DNA of 64,000 nt from Sweltsa coloradensis. Its lineage: Eukaryota > Arthropoda > Insecta > Plecoptera > Chloroperlidae. A program made the translations under genes and the position numbers. Below the pieces are notes generated by a model. That model did not search any database. It was given only the letters and a program-made list of their open reading frames with translations, and had not been told where the DNA came from. Below are positions 36,489 through 48,500 of the stretch, piece by piece; the first letter of the stretch is position 1; every line of letters begins with the position of its first letter. The stretch is from positions 288,227 through 352,226 of the forward strand of contig JAMZAV010000439.1 in assembly GCA_024449915.1 (NCBI GenBank), read 5' to 3'.

Positions 36489-37176
36489 ACCATGGATACG
36501 GGCTTGGGGTTTACGGGTGTATCCAAACGAGGGAGTGGAGCGCTTATTCAACAGATCAACAAAGAAGACTACAAAATGAAGTAATTTTCCATGCGTTGAC
36601 CTTTATGTTGTAATTTCAAAATATCATAAGTATAATCATAATCAGTAAAATACAATTTGTGTACCGGTACCCGTTTGTCGTCAAGCAAGACTTAATTATC
36701 TTATCTTCTAGCACTTTTGTGTGATGTGGCTATGCTATTTTATTCTTGTGGCCATCAATATGCTCTGTAGCCTATATGGTTACTCCACGTTGCAAATTGA
36801 AAATCAAATCAAAATCAAAAGCATTTTGAACTAGTCTGTGCACCGCGCCATTGATTAAAGAATGACCGCGCGCACCGCCATCACCGCCTTCTTGATACGT
36901 GATGAAATGAAATCCATTATCCAACATGGCGGACGTCTTGAAGTACTTTTGTAGGCCTAGGGGATCGTATTTCATTTGGCATTTTTAAGGTAGGTAATAT
37001 CAATTAGTTTTTTTTCATTCATACCTACCTACTAGGTCTAGCCTATTTTGATATAGCGTTAACTGTTATCCATCTATGCATGGGTCCTTAGGCCTAGAAG
37101 AACGGAGTGAAATGCACTGGCCAGCCCGGCGTACTAGGCCTAGGCCTAGCCTAGCCCGTAGGCCGGTAGGTGGGCT

Positions 37177-37731
37177 TAGGCCTACTTTTTCGGTTGGCAT
37201 GCCCCAAAGTTTTGGAACTTCTTCGGTTGGGGGGGGGTCCAACTTTCAACACTTGTTTTTTTTTCAATGAAAACATACGGTCCCGAAATCCTTTCCGTTA
37301 GAAAACTACTTAGGGCCTACGTTAGGTTAGTCGACCTTTCCGCCTAGTTACCTGCTGCGCTAGTTCTAGGATATTTTTGATAAGAGCGCACTCGAAATCC
37401 TTTCCGTTACAGTGTATAAAAGTTGGGTAAAAGTGCAGTATAGCGGACGTGGATATTATAGCGGCTAATACTCCACCTACAAAACCTTTAACGTCGCTGT
37501 TTTAAATCTAAAGTAGGTACCTTCTAAACCTTTAACGTCGCTATTTTAAGCGAAAGTACTTTTCCGTTGAAAGTCCTTTATATTTAAAATAGCGACGTTA
37601 AAGGTTTTGTAGGTGGAGTATTAGCCATACCCACGTCCGCTATAGCCTACTGCACTTTTACCAAAAGTTGGACCCCCCTAGCCGAAGAAGTACCAAATTT
37701 TTAACACTGCGATGTTAGTGGAAAAGTAGGT
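37177..37731. mobile_element. Large foldback element
   Basis: Long inverted repeat: aggcctactttt (37178) with aaaagtaggtt (37720); aacttcttcggttgggg (37214) with cctagccgaagaagt (37676); gtgcagtatagcggacgtgg (37434) with the converse ending in ctgcac (about 37655). The central arms (ctaatactccacctacaaaa) pair over ~75 bp. Non-coding. Confidence 0.72.
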
Positions 37732-37775
37732 TAGGGGGGGGGGGGCGAAGCGCGTATGTTTTACAATATTATCAT

Positions 37776-37777
37776 CA

Positions 37778-37844
<67 letters not shown>

Positions 37845-37850
37845 CATTAT
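37776..37850. repeat. (ATT)n microsatellite with ATC units
   Basis: About 25 ATT units framed by atcatc words; a second short run follows at 37858-37880. Confidence 0.92.
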
Positions 37851-38039
37851 TAAAACTTCATCATCATCATTATCATTATTAAAACTATAGGCAAAAAGTC
37901 GTATGTTTTAATGCTGTCCGACTACCGAAACTGACTGCCGAAACAGATCTACGTAAACCCTTGTCTATGTTTATGAGATGATGTACCGGTAAGCGTCCGC
38001 AGGTCGTTGCCGACTGTCGGCAAGAGATGGTCAATATTC

Positions 38040-38170
38040 ATTCCTTACCTGACTCGGTAGCGATTGAACCAATCAGGAGCGGTCACGTGACATGAATGTT
38101 TTGGCGCGTTTTTGTGCGTGCTTGCTTTTGAGGTTATGTTACTTTCAACCGACATTTCCTATTGGTCGGT
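38040..38170 (+). promoter_or_regulatory. Promoter-like motif cluster (CCAAT, E-box, E2F-type, inverted CCAAT)
   Basis: Within 130 bp: CCAAT at 38069-38073 (in gaaccaatcagg), TCACGTGA at 38083-38090, TTTTGGCGCG at about 38099-38108, and inverted CCAAT (attgg) at 38161-38165. NF-Y, USF-type bHLH and E2F factors bind such sites in animal promoters, often of cell-cycle genes. About 800 bp downstream is an aagATGGCGGCG sequence (38932) resembling a YY1/start-codon element. It could serve the candidate gene at 42.6-52.4 kb. This is motif evidence only. Confidence 0.35.
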
Positions 38171-38269
38171 TGGGGGATTCCATCAGTAGTACGTAAACCA
38201 ACGTCTTGCCGATCACTGATTCTCTTAACGACTGCCGACTACCTTGCGGCCAACAACAATAGTGCCACA

Positions 38270-38450
38270 GGCAAATTTTTTTGAAATGAGGTTTTTAGAG
38301 TGTGTTTGGTTCATTTTAGTAACAGGTAGCACGGGCTGAATGTAGCCTAATTAGAAAAATAATGTAGGGGCCTAGTTTTTGTGCAGTTGATAGGGCCTAC
38401 TTGAAACTAGAAAACCACCAATAGGAATTGGAAATTGAAACGCCAACGTG
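38270..38450 (-). repeat. hAT-type MITE fragment (family C), minus strand
   Basis: ggtttttagagtgtgtttgg and cacgggctgaatgtagcc match 1190-1250. It lies just downstream of the promoter-like cluster. Confidence 0.55.
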
Positions 38451-39394
38451 ATTGATCATATGTTACTTCCGCCGAATAGTATGTAAATACAAAAAGAAAA
38501 GGCCTTTATTGGTAATTTTGTGAAGAATCACTCATCGGTCCGGAATTACTTTGGAAAGTAATTTAAATAGCGGTGTTACTTAACTGGTTTGTGGAGTGTT
38601 TTAAGTTGATGAAGTTGTGAACGTTGATTTGAGTATGTTTTTTGATCATTCGAAAGGTTTGTGTTGATTGACATAATATTGATGTCATATTGCAGTGCTG
38701 GCAACTAAAGTCAGTTGTATTTTTTGAAGATTGACTGGTTTTCCTGAGTTAGCGATTCATCGGAATGAGGTGTGTGTGTTCGTGTGTTTAGGCCTATGGG
38801 TTTGTTGTTTGGTTTGAGTTGGGGTCCAGGGGCAGAGCCCCGGTGGGGGTTGGGGGACAACGCCCCCTTTCAGTTGTGCATTGAAAATTCTAAGTAGTTG
38901 ATAGCACTGGTTTAGGCTAAATTGAGTTCAAAGATGGCGGCGTGTGGAGGTGATGTGGTTGTTTGTTACACGTGTTGTTAGTGTTTGTTGTTTTATTTTG
39001 TAAACACTTGTGTGCGCCTGTTTAAAAATCATTTAAAATTACTCTGTTATGGTTGTTCTTGTGTTTATTCAACAACAAAAAAGGATTAAAAACATTGCTG
39101 AGTAACCCTTCACTTTTATCATTAAGACTTATATTATTAGGCTTATTTGCCTAATATATTAATAAATGTGCTTTATAGAGGATTCCAGGGGGACGGGAGG
39201 ATTGGCCCCTACCCCTATGGACGCGCCTGCCTATTGAGTTAGGTAGGCTAGATATAACTGACAATTTTCTTCTTTTTTCTTTTTCCATATTTCATTACCC
39301 GATGCATAATGCTGTTTCATCTTTTAGGCCCCTATGCACAAACAAAACCACAGTTGAAAATAAAGCGCAGCACAACACACAGACAATTCCACAT

Positions 39395-40850
39395 AACACA
39401 TACGTATACGCGTTTCCAAGCAAAGGGGTTGCTACCTGGTGGCGAAAAATGCAACTGTCCGATCAGTGATAGTGGGAGGAGCGCGCTATGTGCTTACCTG
39501 AAGAACACATGTCATTCCGTGTTTGTCCACTTATGAATATGTACAACCACAGGTACATTGTCGTTGCTCTCCCAAAATGCTGTAAATTGATGATAATCAA
39601 AAGCATGGGGGTGCACCAAAATGATAAAATCGCTCTCCAATATGCGGGATTCGAGACCATGTCCACCAGAATAATATTACTATATTCAGACCTGCGCCCC
39701 ATGCACCCATGAGACACCGAGGATGGCATTTGTATCCATATTACAATTCTCTAATTGTAATATCATAATAAATCATTGGTATTTATAGGCTATATACTAA
39801 ATATAGGCTAACAGGGTACGATAAATACTAAATCAAATTCAAACCGTCAAGAATGTTCACAAGTTCACAACTCACAGTAAACACACACATACAGTTACAT
39901 TGCTCGTTTCTTATGTCACTTTTAATTGAGATATACTTCTTTAGTTTTATTATGATAATTTAATATAAATAAAGTCATAATAATAATAACAAAACAATAA
40001 CAAAAATAATAATAATTGTATTAGGGCTTATGCACAAGTCCCAACTCCTTTTCTACCTTATATAATTAATGTAGGCCTACATACACAGTTTACCGCCATT
40101 GTTCATTTATTACATAATATTATACATAATATCATAATAAATACGATTTATATTATTACAATAGAATAAGTATAATGATATGACCTACAAGATTTTAAAG
40201 CTGTCTGCAGAATGACGCGTCATGCCATTATTGACGTACAAAACAATAATAAAAATTGGTCATCAGCTATTCAATAGGCCTACTTTTAATAAAATGTGTA
40301 TTAAAAAAAAACAGTAGACCTAAGTGTATAGTAGATAAATATAAATGGCCTACTCCGATTGCGTTTACATTGTAAAACGATGTAGAAAACGTGCAAGCTC
40401 TTTTGATTTTTAGATATAAAGTAAATTATTGAAATTATTAGTATTGGTGGGCAACATTTTCTTGGTAAAATATCATCGATCTTCACCATTCAACATTATT
40501 TGATACACTTGTTTCTGTATTTAATAGTTTAACAGTGTGGTTTGTTCTTTTCGAGCTAATATCATCAAATAATCTCAATTATTTGTTGTAATTTAAAATG
40601 CCATTAAATTCCCGTTTTTAATAAAGCCGATCCCCAAAACTTACGAATTTTACTAATAAAATACGCGGACGATATGACATAATCAACAATGTTTTCGCAA
40701 ATGATCAGAAATGTAACAAAAATCGAGTTGAACCTAACTGAATATACAGCGCCCGCCGTAAGCAGCTCGCCTCTATCACCGATCGGTCCGACATGTTGCG
40801 TTTTAGTGCTGCCATCTATCTTTGCTTGGAAACGCGTATACAGACACTAT
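39395..40850. mobile_element. Inverted-repeat pair bounding an AT-rich segment
   Basis: 39395-39500 (cgtatacgcgtttccaagca, ccgatcagtgata) is repeated in reverse at about 40745-40850 (tgcttggaaacgcgtatac, tatcaccgatcgg). The 1.25 kb between is AT-rich with no gene. Probably the ends of one MITE or two head-to-head copies; outer borders unknown. Confidence 0.5.
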
Positions 40851-40859
40851 CGAGCACCA

Positions 40860-42560
40860 TACTGACAGCTTGACACTACCGCTACGGAGTCCCAGTGTTC
40901 ATTGAAAGCCTGCGGTACAAGGTTGCTGATTTAACATCTGGTTTTAGCCAACGCTTGCAAAATAAGGAATTTAACCCTGTTGCTGGACTCGCCCTGTTCC
41001 AGGCAATCTGTTACTAGGCATACCCTACCTCTACTTGGCCTTGGCCAATCATTCACTATTTTTAAATGGGGGAATCCCCACTAACTTTTGTGGCATGGAC
41101 ATGAGCAGTAAGCTTATTCCTACAATCATATTTATTAGTTATTGAATCTGGAACAATATTTCTCTCATACGAGATTATTGTTCTAATGGTAGAATTTGGA
41201 GGCCCCTCAGCCACCCGGGGCCCTACTCCTGCGCGCACTGCGAGTACCTATAAATCCGCCTCTGATGAACTTGCTACGGCTAGGAGGCCTATCCTAGGCT
41301 AACTTGAAACATAATGTAGCAATTTAGGAAACTAGGGCATAAGCCTACAGGCCTAATCAACGACCCTAATGTACATTGCCGTTGAATAAACATCCTCATA
41401 TTCTTAAGGCTGTGGATATTTGTACGGTCAGCCATAATAATAGTGCAGAATTATTCGTATGGTCCCAGTTTTGATTGGCTGTAGGCCTTGCCGCAATAGC
41501 AATTCGTATGGTCACTGATGATGGGCGACGGGCAGCTGTTTATTTCTAGAAATCTGCTGTGACAAATTATTTGACATCAAAAAATTAGACTCAATTTGAT
41601 ATCTGACAAAATGCCTAAGCATCTAGGCCCACTAGCAAACGATGACTGATCAGTAGCAACATCACACCGTCAATTTTTACAGTTTTGTTTATAAATTTTA
41701 CTTCCATTTTTTGATGTTACATTCCAAATAATCATAAAATACAATAAATGAGTTTATTTTTATTAAGCAGCATTCGAACCGGTTACATGGTGGACCTAGG
41801 GATTTCTTCATGGCACTTTTCACACTTTTATTAGGTAGGCATAGAACCTATCCAATGAAGAATTGTGTGTGTGGCGGGGGGAAAGTTAGTGTTTGTACCG
41901 GCGGAAGTAAAAAATCGTACCGTGCAAGATATTAACAAGAAACAAATTCCAACATATACAGTTTATAGCCAGGAGTATGTGTTACAAATAGAAACAAAGA
42001 TTAGCCTTCTAACACAAAAATTATGAGCAGAAAGCTGTGCCGTGTATACGTCAAAAATTTCACTATAGGCCTAATCGTCTATATTGGGCGTACCGCTCAA
42101 CCGAAAAATAAATCAAAAATAGTTTTGGCAATTTCAGATGATCATAATTGATAAACTATGTCCGATGTTTCGTTAAACTAATATTTAGGAAAATTTTAAT
42201 TGGGTCCATGGATCCCCCTTAATATCTATGCGCCCAACCACTATTTTTACATGCCCCGGGCATCTCGGGCATGGTATTTTTTTAGTCCTGCATGTACTGT
42301 AGGCCTATGTATGAGTGTAGACTATGTATGCAAACATGCACTATATGTAGGTATGTAAGCTTAGCTAGTAGGGCTGACACTGTTTAACGTACGAACCACC
42401 TTGGTCATTTAAACTTTTAGTAATTTGTGAACTAGCTTAAACGCCCACTTTGTCAAGAAACTGAAGAATTAACCTGGGATATCCCCCTCTACATTCAAGA
42501 TCAAAACACAGCTATAATACCATGAAATACTGCTGTCTGTATCCCAGTGTTATTTAACCC
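40860..42560. other. No gene recognised
   Basis: Unique-looking sequence with several TAGGCCTA words and a cccgggg module near 42250. A repeated aattcgtatggtc occurs at 41453 and 41501. Confidence 0.45.
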
Positions 42561-42565
42561 ATTCA

Positions 42566-45500
42566 ATGTGCATGTGGCATCTTATGTTCATCGCTGGACT
42601 TTATTTCAAGGTCAACCACTCGAAGAGGGAAATGTTTATGAATAATTCACAATTGGATGCTATTCGGAGAAAGATTCGCGGTCAAATTCAGTAAGTAGGG
42701 TTGTTTAAACGATTAGCAAATAAAACTAAATAAGGTAGCCATCCTTGTCAGGAGATTAATATGAAATGCATTCCCATTCTTTGCCACTGACACTTGTATC
42801 TTGCTGGTCTTGCCAAATACTCAAGACAATCTGTTAAACCGTATATATATTTCAGGAATGCGTGAAGACTGTCGGTCCCCTCGAAGCAAGCTCAAGAACG
42901 TTGTCATATCAGTGCCACTCATCACGCACACTCGCTGTCCCGTGTCAGATGTCACTGCTTGAGTTTACTTGTAAGTGTACTTGTATTTGTTTTAAATTAA
43001 TTTCATATCTTTAAAAACAATCTTTAATAAAAATCATTGCATATAGACCTAGTATATATGTGTGTGTATTGTATGTATGCATGCATGCACTATATTTAGG
43101 TAGGTAAGCTTAGTTAGTAGCACTGTGGATGACATGTTTAATGGACTAGAATTCTTATCTTCTTCTTGAACTTCTTCTTTTCATATGTCCGCATTTTTGG
43201 CTTATTGGGCCACACATCAAGCATAAGATCATGCACATCTTTTTGTTGGATTTATGTTTGACTCATGAACCAGCAATGTACGTGCATAGCCTAGTGTCGT
43301 ACTGGCTAGTACATAGGGCTGTCTCTCTTTCATATTTGTTGTTGACTGTGAATCAAATTTCAGGGGTGGGAGGAAACTTCGATCGTCAGGTCGGCTCGCC
43401 AAGAAGTTAAGAACCATCAGCATCATCATTTGTTGCCGCTCTCATGTTCTTCAATGTCAGTATCAACATCTTGCGCCCGACGCTCACATCTAGAAATTTG
43501 TGTTGTGTGTAAGTCAGTTCATGGAACAGTGGATTTACTACTTTGGCACCATTAAGTTGAGCCCACTTTTAAATAACAAAATAATTCTGGATTTAACAAG
43601 GTTATTTTATGCTTGTTATCATGAATGCAAGTAGGCCTACACTGTTACTACTTACTATGTTAACAATTTTATTTTACAACTTATTAATTAGTGATGACTA
43701 TGGTTAAGGTTTAGACTCTTAACCAGTTAACCGGTTGTAAAAACCGGTTTTTAACCGGTTATAATAAAAAAAAGTAAAATCACTCATTAGGTATCGGCGG
43801 TCGCTTCGTGTTGTGCAATCGCAAGCAGGAGTAACCGGGAGTAACATCAAGCACCGATTACGAAATTATTTATGTGGTACATCTGCGTAGTGTAACCGAT
43901 ATCGGATCGTAGGCAGCTCAAGGTCAATTGCCTCATCGATATCTCAGTGCCCCTTCCTCCCACCCCCATGCCGAACTTTCGTAATCAGTTCATTCATTAG
44001 TCCTCGCACCCGCCCGCTAGGCCTACGTATTTTATCTCTGAATGCTGTCAGTGTCACGTAATAAATATTGGACACTTAAATAATGCCGTTGAATCTTTAA
44101 AACATGCTGAAATCGTACTTCACAGAGAACGACCTTCACCTTCACAAAGACTGTCAAAGACGAGTGTAGTTTAGCCATCATTGTTTACGCGACATCTCGG
44201 AGGCCGGCCTCGCGCAAGAGGGGGAGGGGTATTTATGCTGTGTATTATCTGTTCCGTAAAATAAATCGCACGAGCGGAAAAAAAACATTTTGAGCAGTTG
44301 GAAATTCCATCAAATCTTCCAGACGTAAAAATAAACAACAAACAACATTTTAATTGTTTTATCTCAATTCAATGTGCACACGGCAAGTTTATTACGTAGT
44401 AAATAAAATGCAGTAAAATCCCTATGGATTGTTCCCACATCGTCCGTTTTCCCGCCATGATTGCTATATATGAAATGTTTTTGCAAAAGTCCCATTTGCA
44501 CAATGTTAAAAATTTCCGCATCTACTGTTCCTCAATCGATCATTTTCCTCACCGTATCGTTCAAAATGTTGTGTTTCTCAATGTTAAATTTTCCCTAATG
44601 CATGCATCATTTTCGCCTTTTATGAACATCGACCGACGAAGAAGCACTATTTCCTGCCAGCGAGCGCAATCTTTTGTGAAGGTTCACTTCACCATCCACC
44701 CCGCCCGCCACCTAGGAGACCGGTTACCCCTCCTCTCCCACTCGCGCTGCCAGTGAACGACACGGCCCGGCCGGCCAGCTCAGACTACACATTCTCAATG
44801 TTGCACTCTCCAGCAATGCCGTGTTTTTCTTACGCGATAATAATTGCAAGATCATTGTTTTTAATTAATGATGCTGTCAATACAACACTTGTGAAACTGA
44901 GGCTGGCTACTGAAGACTGCAGTCGATTTCGTCACATACAATAAAATGATCACATGGCATAGAAACATGTGCTTGAATTCATGCTCATTCAAGCTCGTTG
45001 GGAAAAGAGGCCGGTAGTGGAGTGGGTAGGCCAGTTCAAGTATCAGGTTGCGTTTGTCGGCAGTGCTGAAATACTACGATCATATTAGCGGGAGGGGCAG
45101 GGGGGGGGGCGAACGGAGAGCCAGGACTGCATTACCCATGTGGTCGGCGGCACGTGTTGAGCTGTCAAGGCGGGCGGCACTCGGACCAGTAAATAACAAC
45201 AGGGCAAGGTCGGTTCTCTTTATCTTGTGCGTGGTAAATACAAAGAAATAAATTTCACATTACATCGCCAATAAATTATCCGGTTATTGTTCACGTAACC
45301 GGTTACAAAAATTAACCAGTTAACGATAAATCGTCGTCATCACTAGTATTAATCACCTCTTTTCTAGTTTGTTAAGAGTGGGCTTGACTAAACCTGTTAT
45401 CCTTCCCTGTAAGGGTGTTTTCCTGCATGTTTGGTACACAACTGCTCACTGAATGATATTGCTAGCATATTATAATACCTGCATTGGAAAGAAGCATTTT

Positions 45501-48500
45501 GAGCATAGCCTAAATTTTACCTTAAATTTAAATTTGATTGAAAAAGAAAGTAATGAAATTATGTAGCGTACCTAGTATGTGCTAATGTGCTACCTTATAC
45601 ACATGAGGTATGCAATTATGGGCTAGAGGTAATTGAATTTCAGGGACCCTGTGTTATTGCAAGTACTATCTATAGTAGCCTACTTAAGAGTGAAATTTTC
45701 CAGAAACATTAATTTTAGTCCTAGTTATTTTGTGTTTTTACTTTATTTTTATCGTTTGAGATTAGGAATGACTTTGGGTTTGAAAAATTTGAAACGGGTT
45801 TTTAGATAGCCACAATTTGTTCATATCACTTTTTCATTATGTGGTGTTTTGAAATTCGCGGTCTGAGCCCGAGAGTTGTATTTACAGTAGGCTTAGAATC
45901 TGAAATGCGTGTATGTCGTTATCGAGGGGTCGAACTTCCTGTTCCAAGCGATATATTTTCAACTTGTTGATATTATCCATAGCTTTTGAACGGAAAAAAT
46001 GCCAATCTAAGCAGAATACACTACTATGGCATTTCAAAATGGTAGAACTTCTAACCTCATTTCTGAAGCATGTACATTAGGGAGAAAATAATATTATCTG
46101 TGTTTATTTTTGCTTATCTTATAATAAGTTATCTTTATTTTGAAAATAACAGTACAAACATCAACACCTGGTTTTACCAATAGGTATTATAATTAATAAT
46201 TCAAAATTGGTAATTACTAATTATTTTTACTAGATGGTAATGTAGCTGTCAAGGTCTCCACCTAGAGGTGAATCTCAGGAAACGGAAATTTAATTTTAAT
46301 TTTTCATGCATTATCTTACAAGTGAAATTGATTATAGTGACATCATAGCTAAGTTTTCACGAATTCTTGGAACACATGTTTCTTTGTGTGCATGGTGAAA
46401 AACAAAGAGCTTATGTCGACTAGTAGGGGTAGTCTCGATGGCCTACAGGCGGTGCAAGCAATGTCGAACACGCAGCACTTGAAGTTGAACTGGATCGGAA
46501 ACGGAACCAACTGGTTTAGAACCAGTAGAGATCAAAATCTAATCTACCCTAACCCTAACACCGTACTCAAGTCTACTACCTACTTTATGCAACCAACTAC
46601 TCTACTAAAATCTACCCTGCTTAATTACCAAATTTCTCAAAACTAGGCTCTTGCGCATAATTAATCGAATAGGTAGTTGGAGGTTTTGCTCAATACAAGT
46701 AGAACCGCCTTATTGCGTTTTGCTCTATTTTTTATTTTTTTTACAAAGTCCCTGCCTAGCCTTAAGGCATTTATACCAAAAAAATCTCACCAATTGCATT
46801 TTTAGGCTCATTATGAGGAACTTCTGCTCAACCGACTAGCCAAATTCCAAGCACTGTTTATTGAGCGAGCGAAGCGAGCGTCTCCACTTGACTCTTATGG
46901 CTCAAATGTCTGTTTTTTTTTTTTTTTTTTTTTTTGTTTGTTTGTTTGTTTGTTTGTTTGTTTGTTTTTTTTTTTTTTTTTCTGTTACTGCTTCGATACA
47001 GGTCGCACCGTTTCTCTGATCGACCTGAAATTTTGCACACATGTACATACCACCTAGGCGGGTTGCTGTATAGTTTTGTGGCAAAATCGCTCAAAAAGTT
47101 AAAAAGTTACATTAAAGTTAATCGAAAGTTTTTTTTAAAAACTAAACGGCGACAAAATCTGAGGTGGCCAAATCATTTAGAATGTCCGTCCGATCACGAA
47201 TATGTTATTTTTATTTTGATCCGATAAGTAGTGTAGATGGAAATTACATTATAACAAAGTCCCGTTACCATGGCAACGGAAAGTCGCACAGCTTTTTTGG
47301 CTCATGATAGCGGTCAAACGGAGGCTCGGATCGAGTTGAAATTTTGACCATCCGCAAGTTTCGTTCCCGATTGAATGCCATTAGTTTTGTGGCAAAATCG
47401 TTCAAAAAGTTATAAAGTTACATTAAAGTTAATCTAAAGTTTTTTTTAAAAACTAAACGGCGACAAAATCTGAGGTAGCCAAATCATTTAGAATGTCCGT
47501 CCGGTCACGAATATGTTAATTTTATTTTCATCCGATAAGTAGTGTAGATAGAAATTACATTTTAACAAAAGTAACGTTACCATGGCAACGAAAAGTCGCA
47601 CAAGAATTCTGGTCACTATGTAGGCCTACTGCCACCTAGAAGAAATCAAGAGTAAAATAGTTTTCCCAAAGAAATGATGTCAAGGTCCTCTAGATGGCGG
47701 TGGATTTTATCCATTCTCTCCTATTTTACAAATTTTCAGCTAAATCGGTCAAGACCTTAAAGACTTATTGGTATGTAACGTTATGGGAATGTCGTACTCG
47801 GGTCGTGTTGCACGTACCGGTGCTCGCTCAACAACGCGTCCAACTGAGCGTTTTCCTAGTTATTTATTCTACACTACAGAGACAGAAGCGCGTTGCTATC
47901 CCCTCCCCACCAGTTACATCAAACATGGTAGGCCCTACAAGGAAGCCTGCTGCAGGCAAAGAGAGAGAGCTCATCTTATTACTAATTCATAAGTCATTCT
48001 AATCTGCGAGTATGACACGGACGAGTGCAAATGGTGTGTGTGGTTGTGGAATGGTTGTAGATGAATTGGTAGGGTTGGGAATGGTAGCAGATTCCTTGAC
48101 AAATGGGACAGGATGTATGACAGGAAACGTATTGGCTTTCAAGTTTCGGTTGTCAAGGAGCAGTGCGTTCAACTCGAAGGTCAGAAGTTCGAGAGGAGAG
48201 ACCCGTTCTAGAAGTTTGCTCCTTCTCCACCAGTTCGAACTCTCGGACATCGGTGAAAAGTTTGGCAACGTCATAATGATGTCTAGCTATCAGTTGTGAA
48301 TGGAGGATCTGCGAAGCAAGGCCTACTAGAATATGACGCTTGGTATTGGGAAAAGAAATCGTGACAGTATTTGGCTACCTCTTGGAAATAAACAAGGGTT
48401 GACTCGTCCTTTCATTGACTAGGGTTTTGCAGACGTTTCCAGAGATCGGAAACACTCAGACTTCCACCAAACGTTTTTGAGAAAGCTGCCTTAAATTTGG

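Noticed and set aside
36253..36579. Plus-strand 108-aa ORF, Gly/Arg/Pro-rich
   Set aside because: It reads through the GC-rich hAT MITE (36248-36488); composition explains it.
36772..36975. Minus-strand 67-aa ORF beginning MKYDPLGLQKYF
   Set aside because: It overlaps a plus-strand ccaacATGGCGG context, has no recognised family and no splice support.
44424..44756. 110-aa ORF inside the hAT element at 43689-45345
   Set aside because: No hATC or zinc-finger BED motif seen; probably chance.
46540..46560. Telomere-like ctaaccctaacacc
   Set aside because: Only two imperfect units; not an array.
48012..48299. Plus-strand 95-aa and minus-strand 91-aa ORFs
   Set aside because: They overlap each other beyond the gag relic; no domain is visible and no reading supports either.
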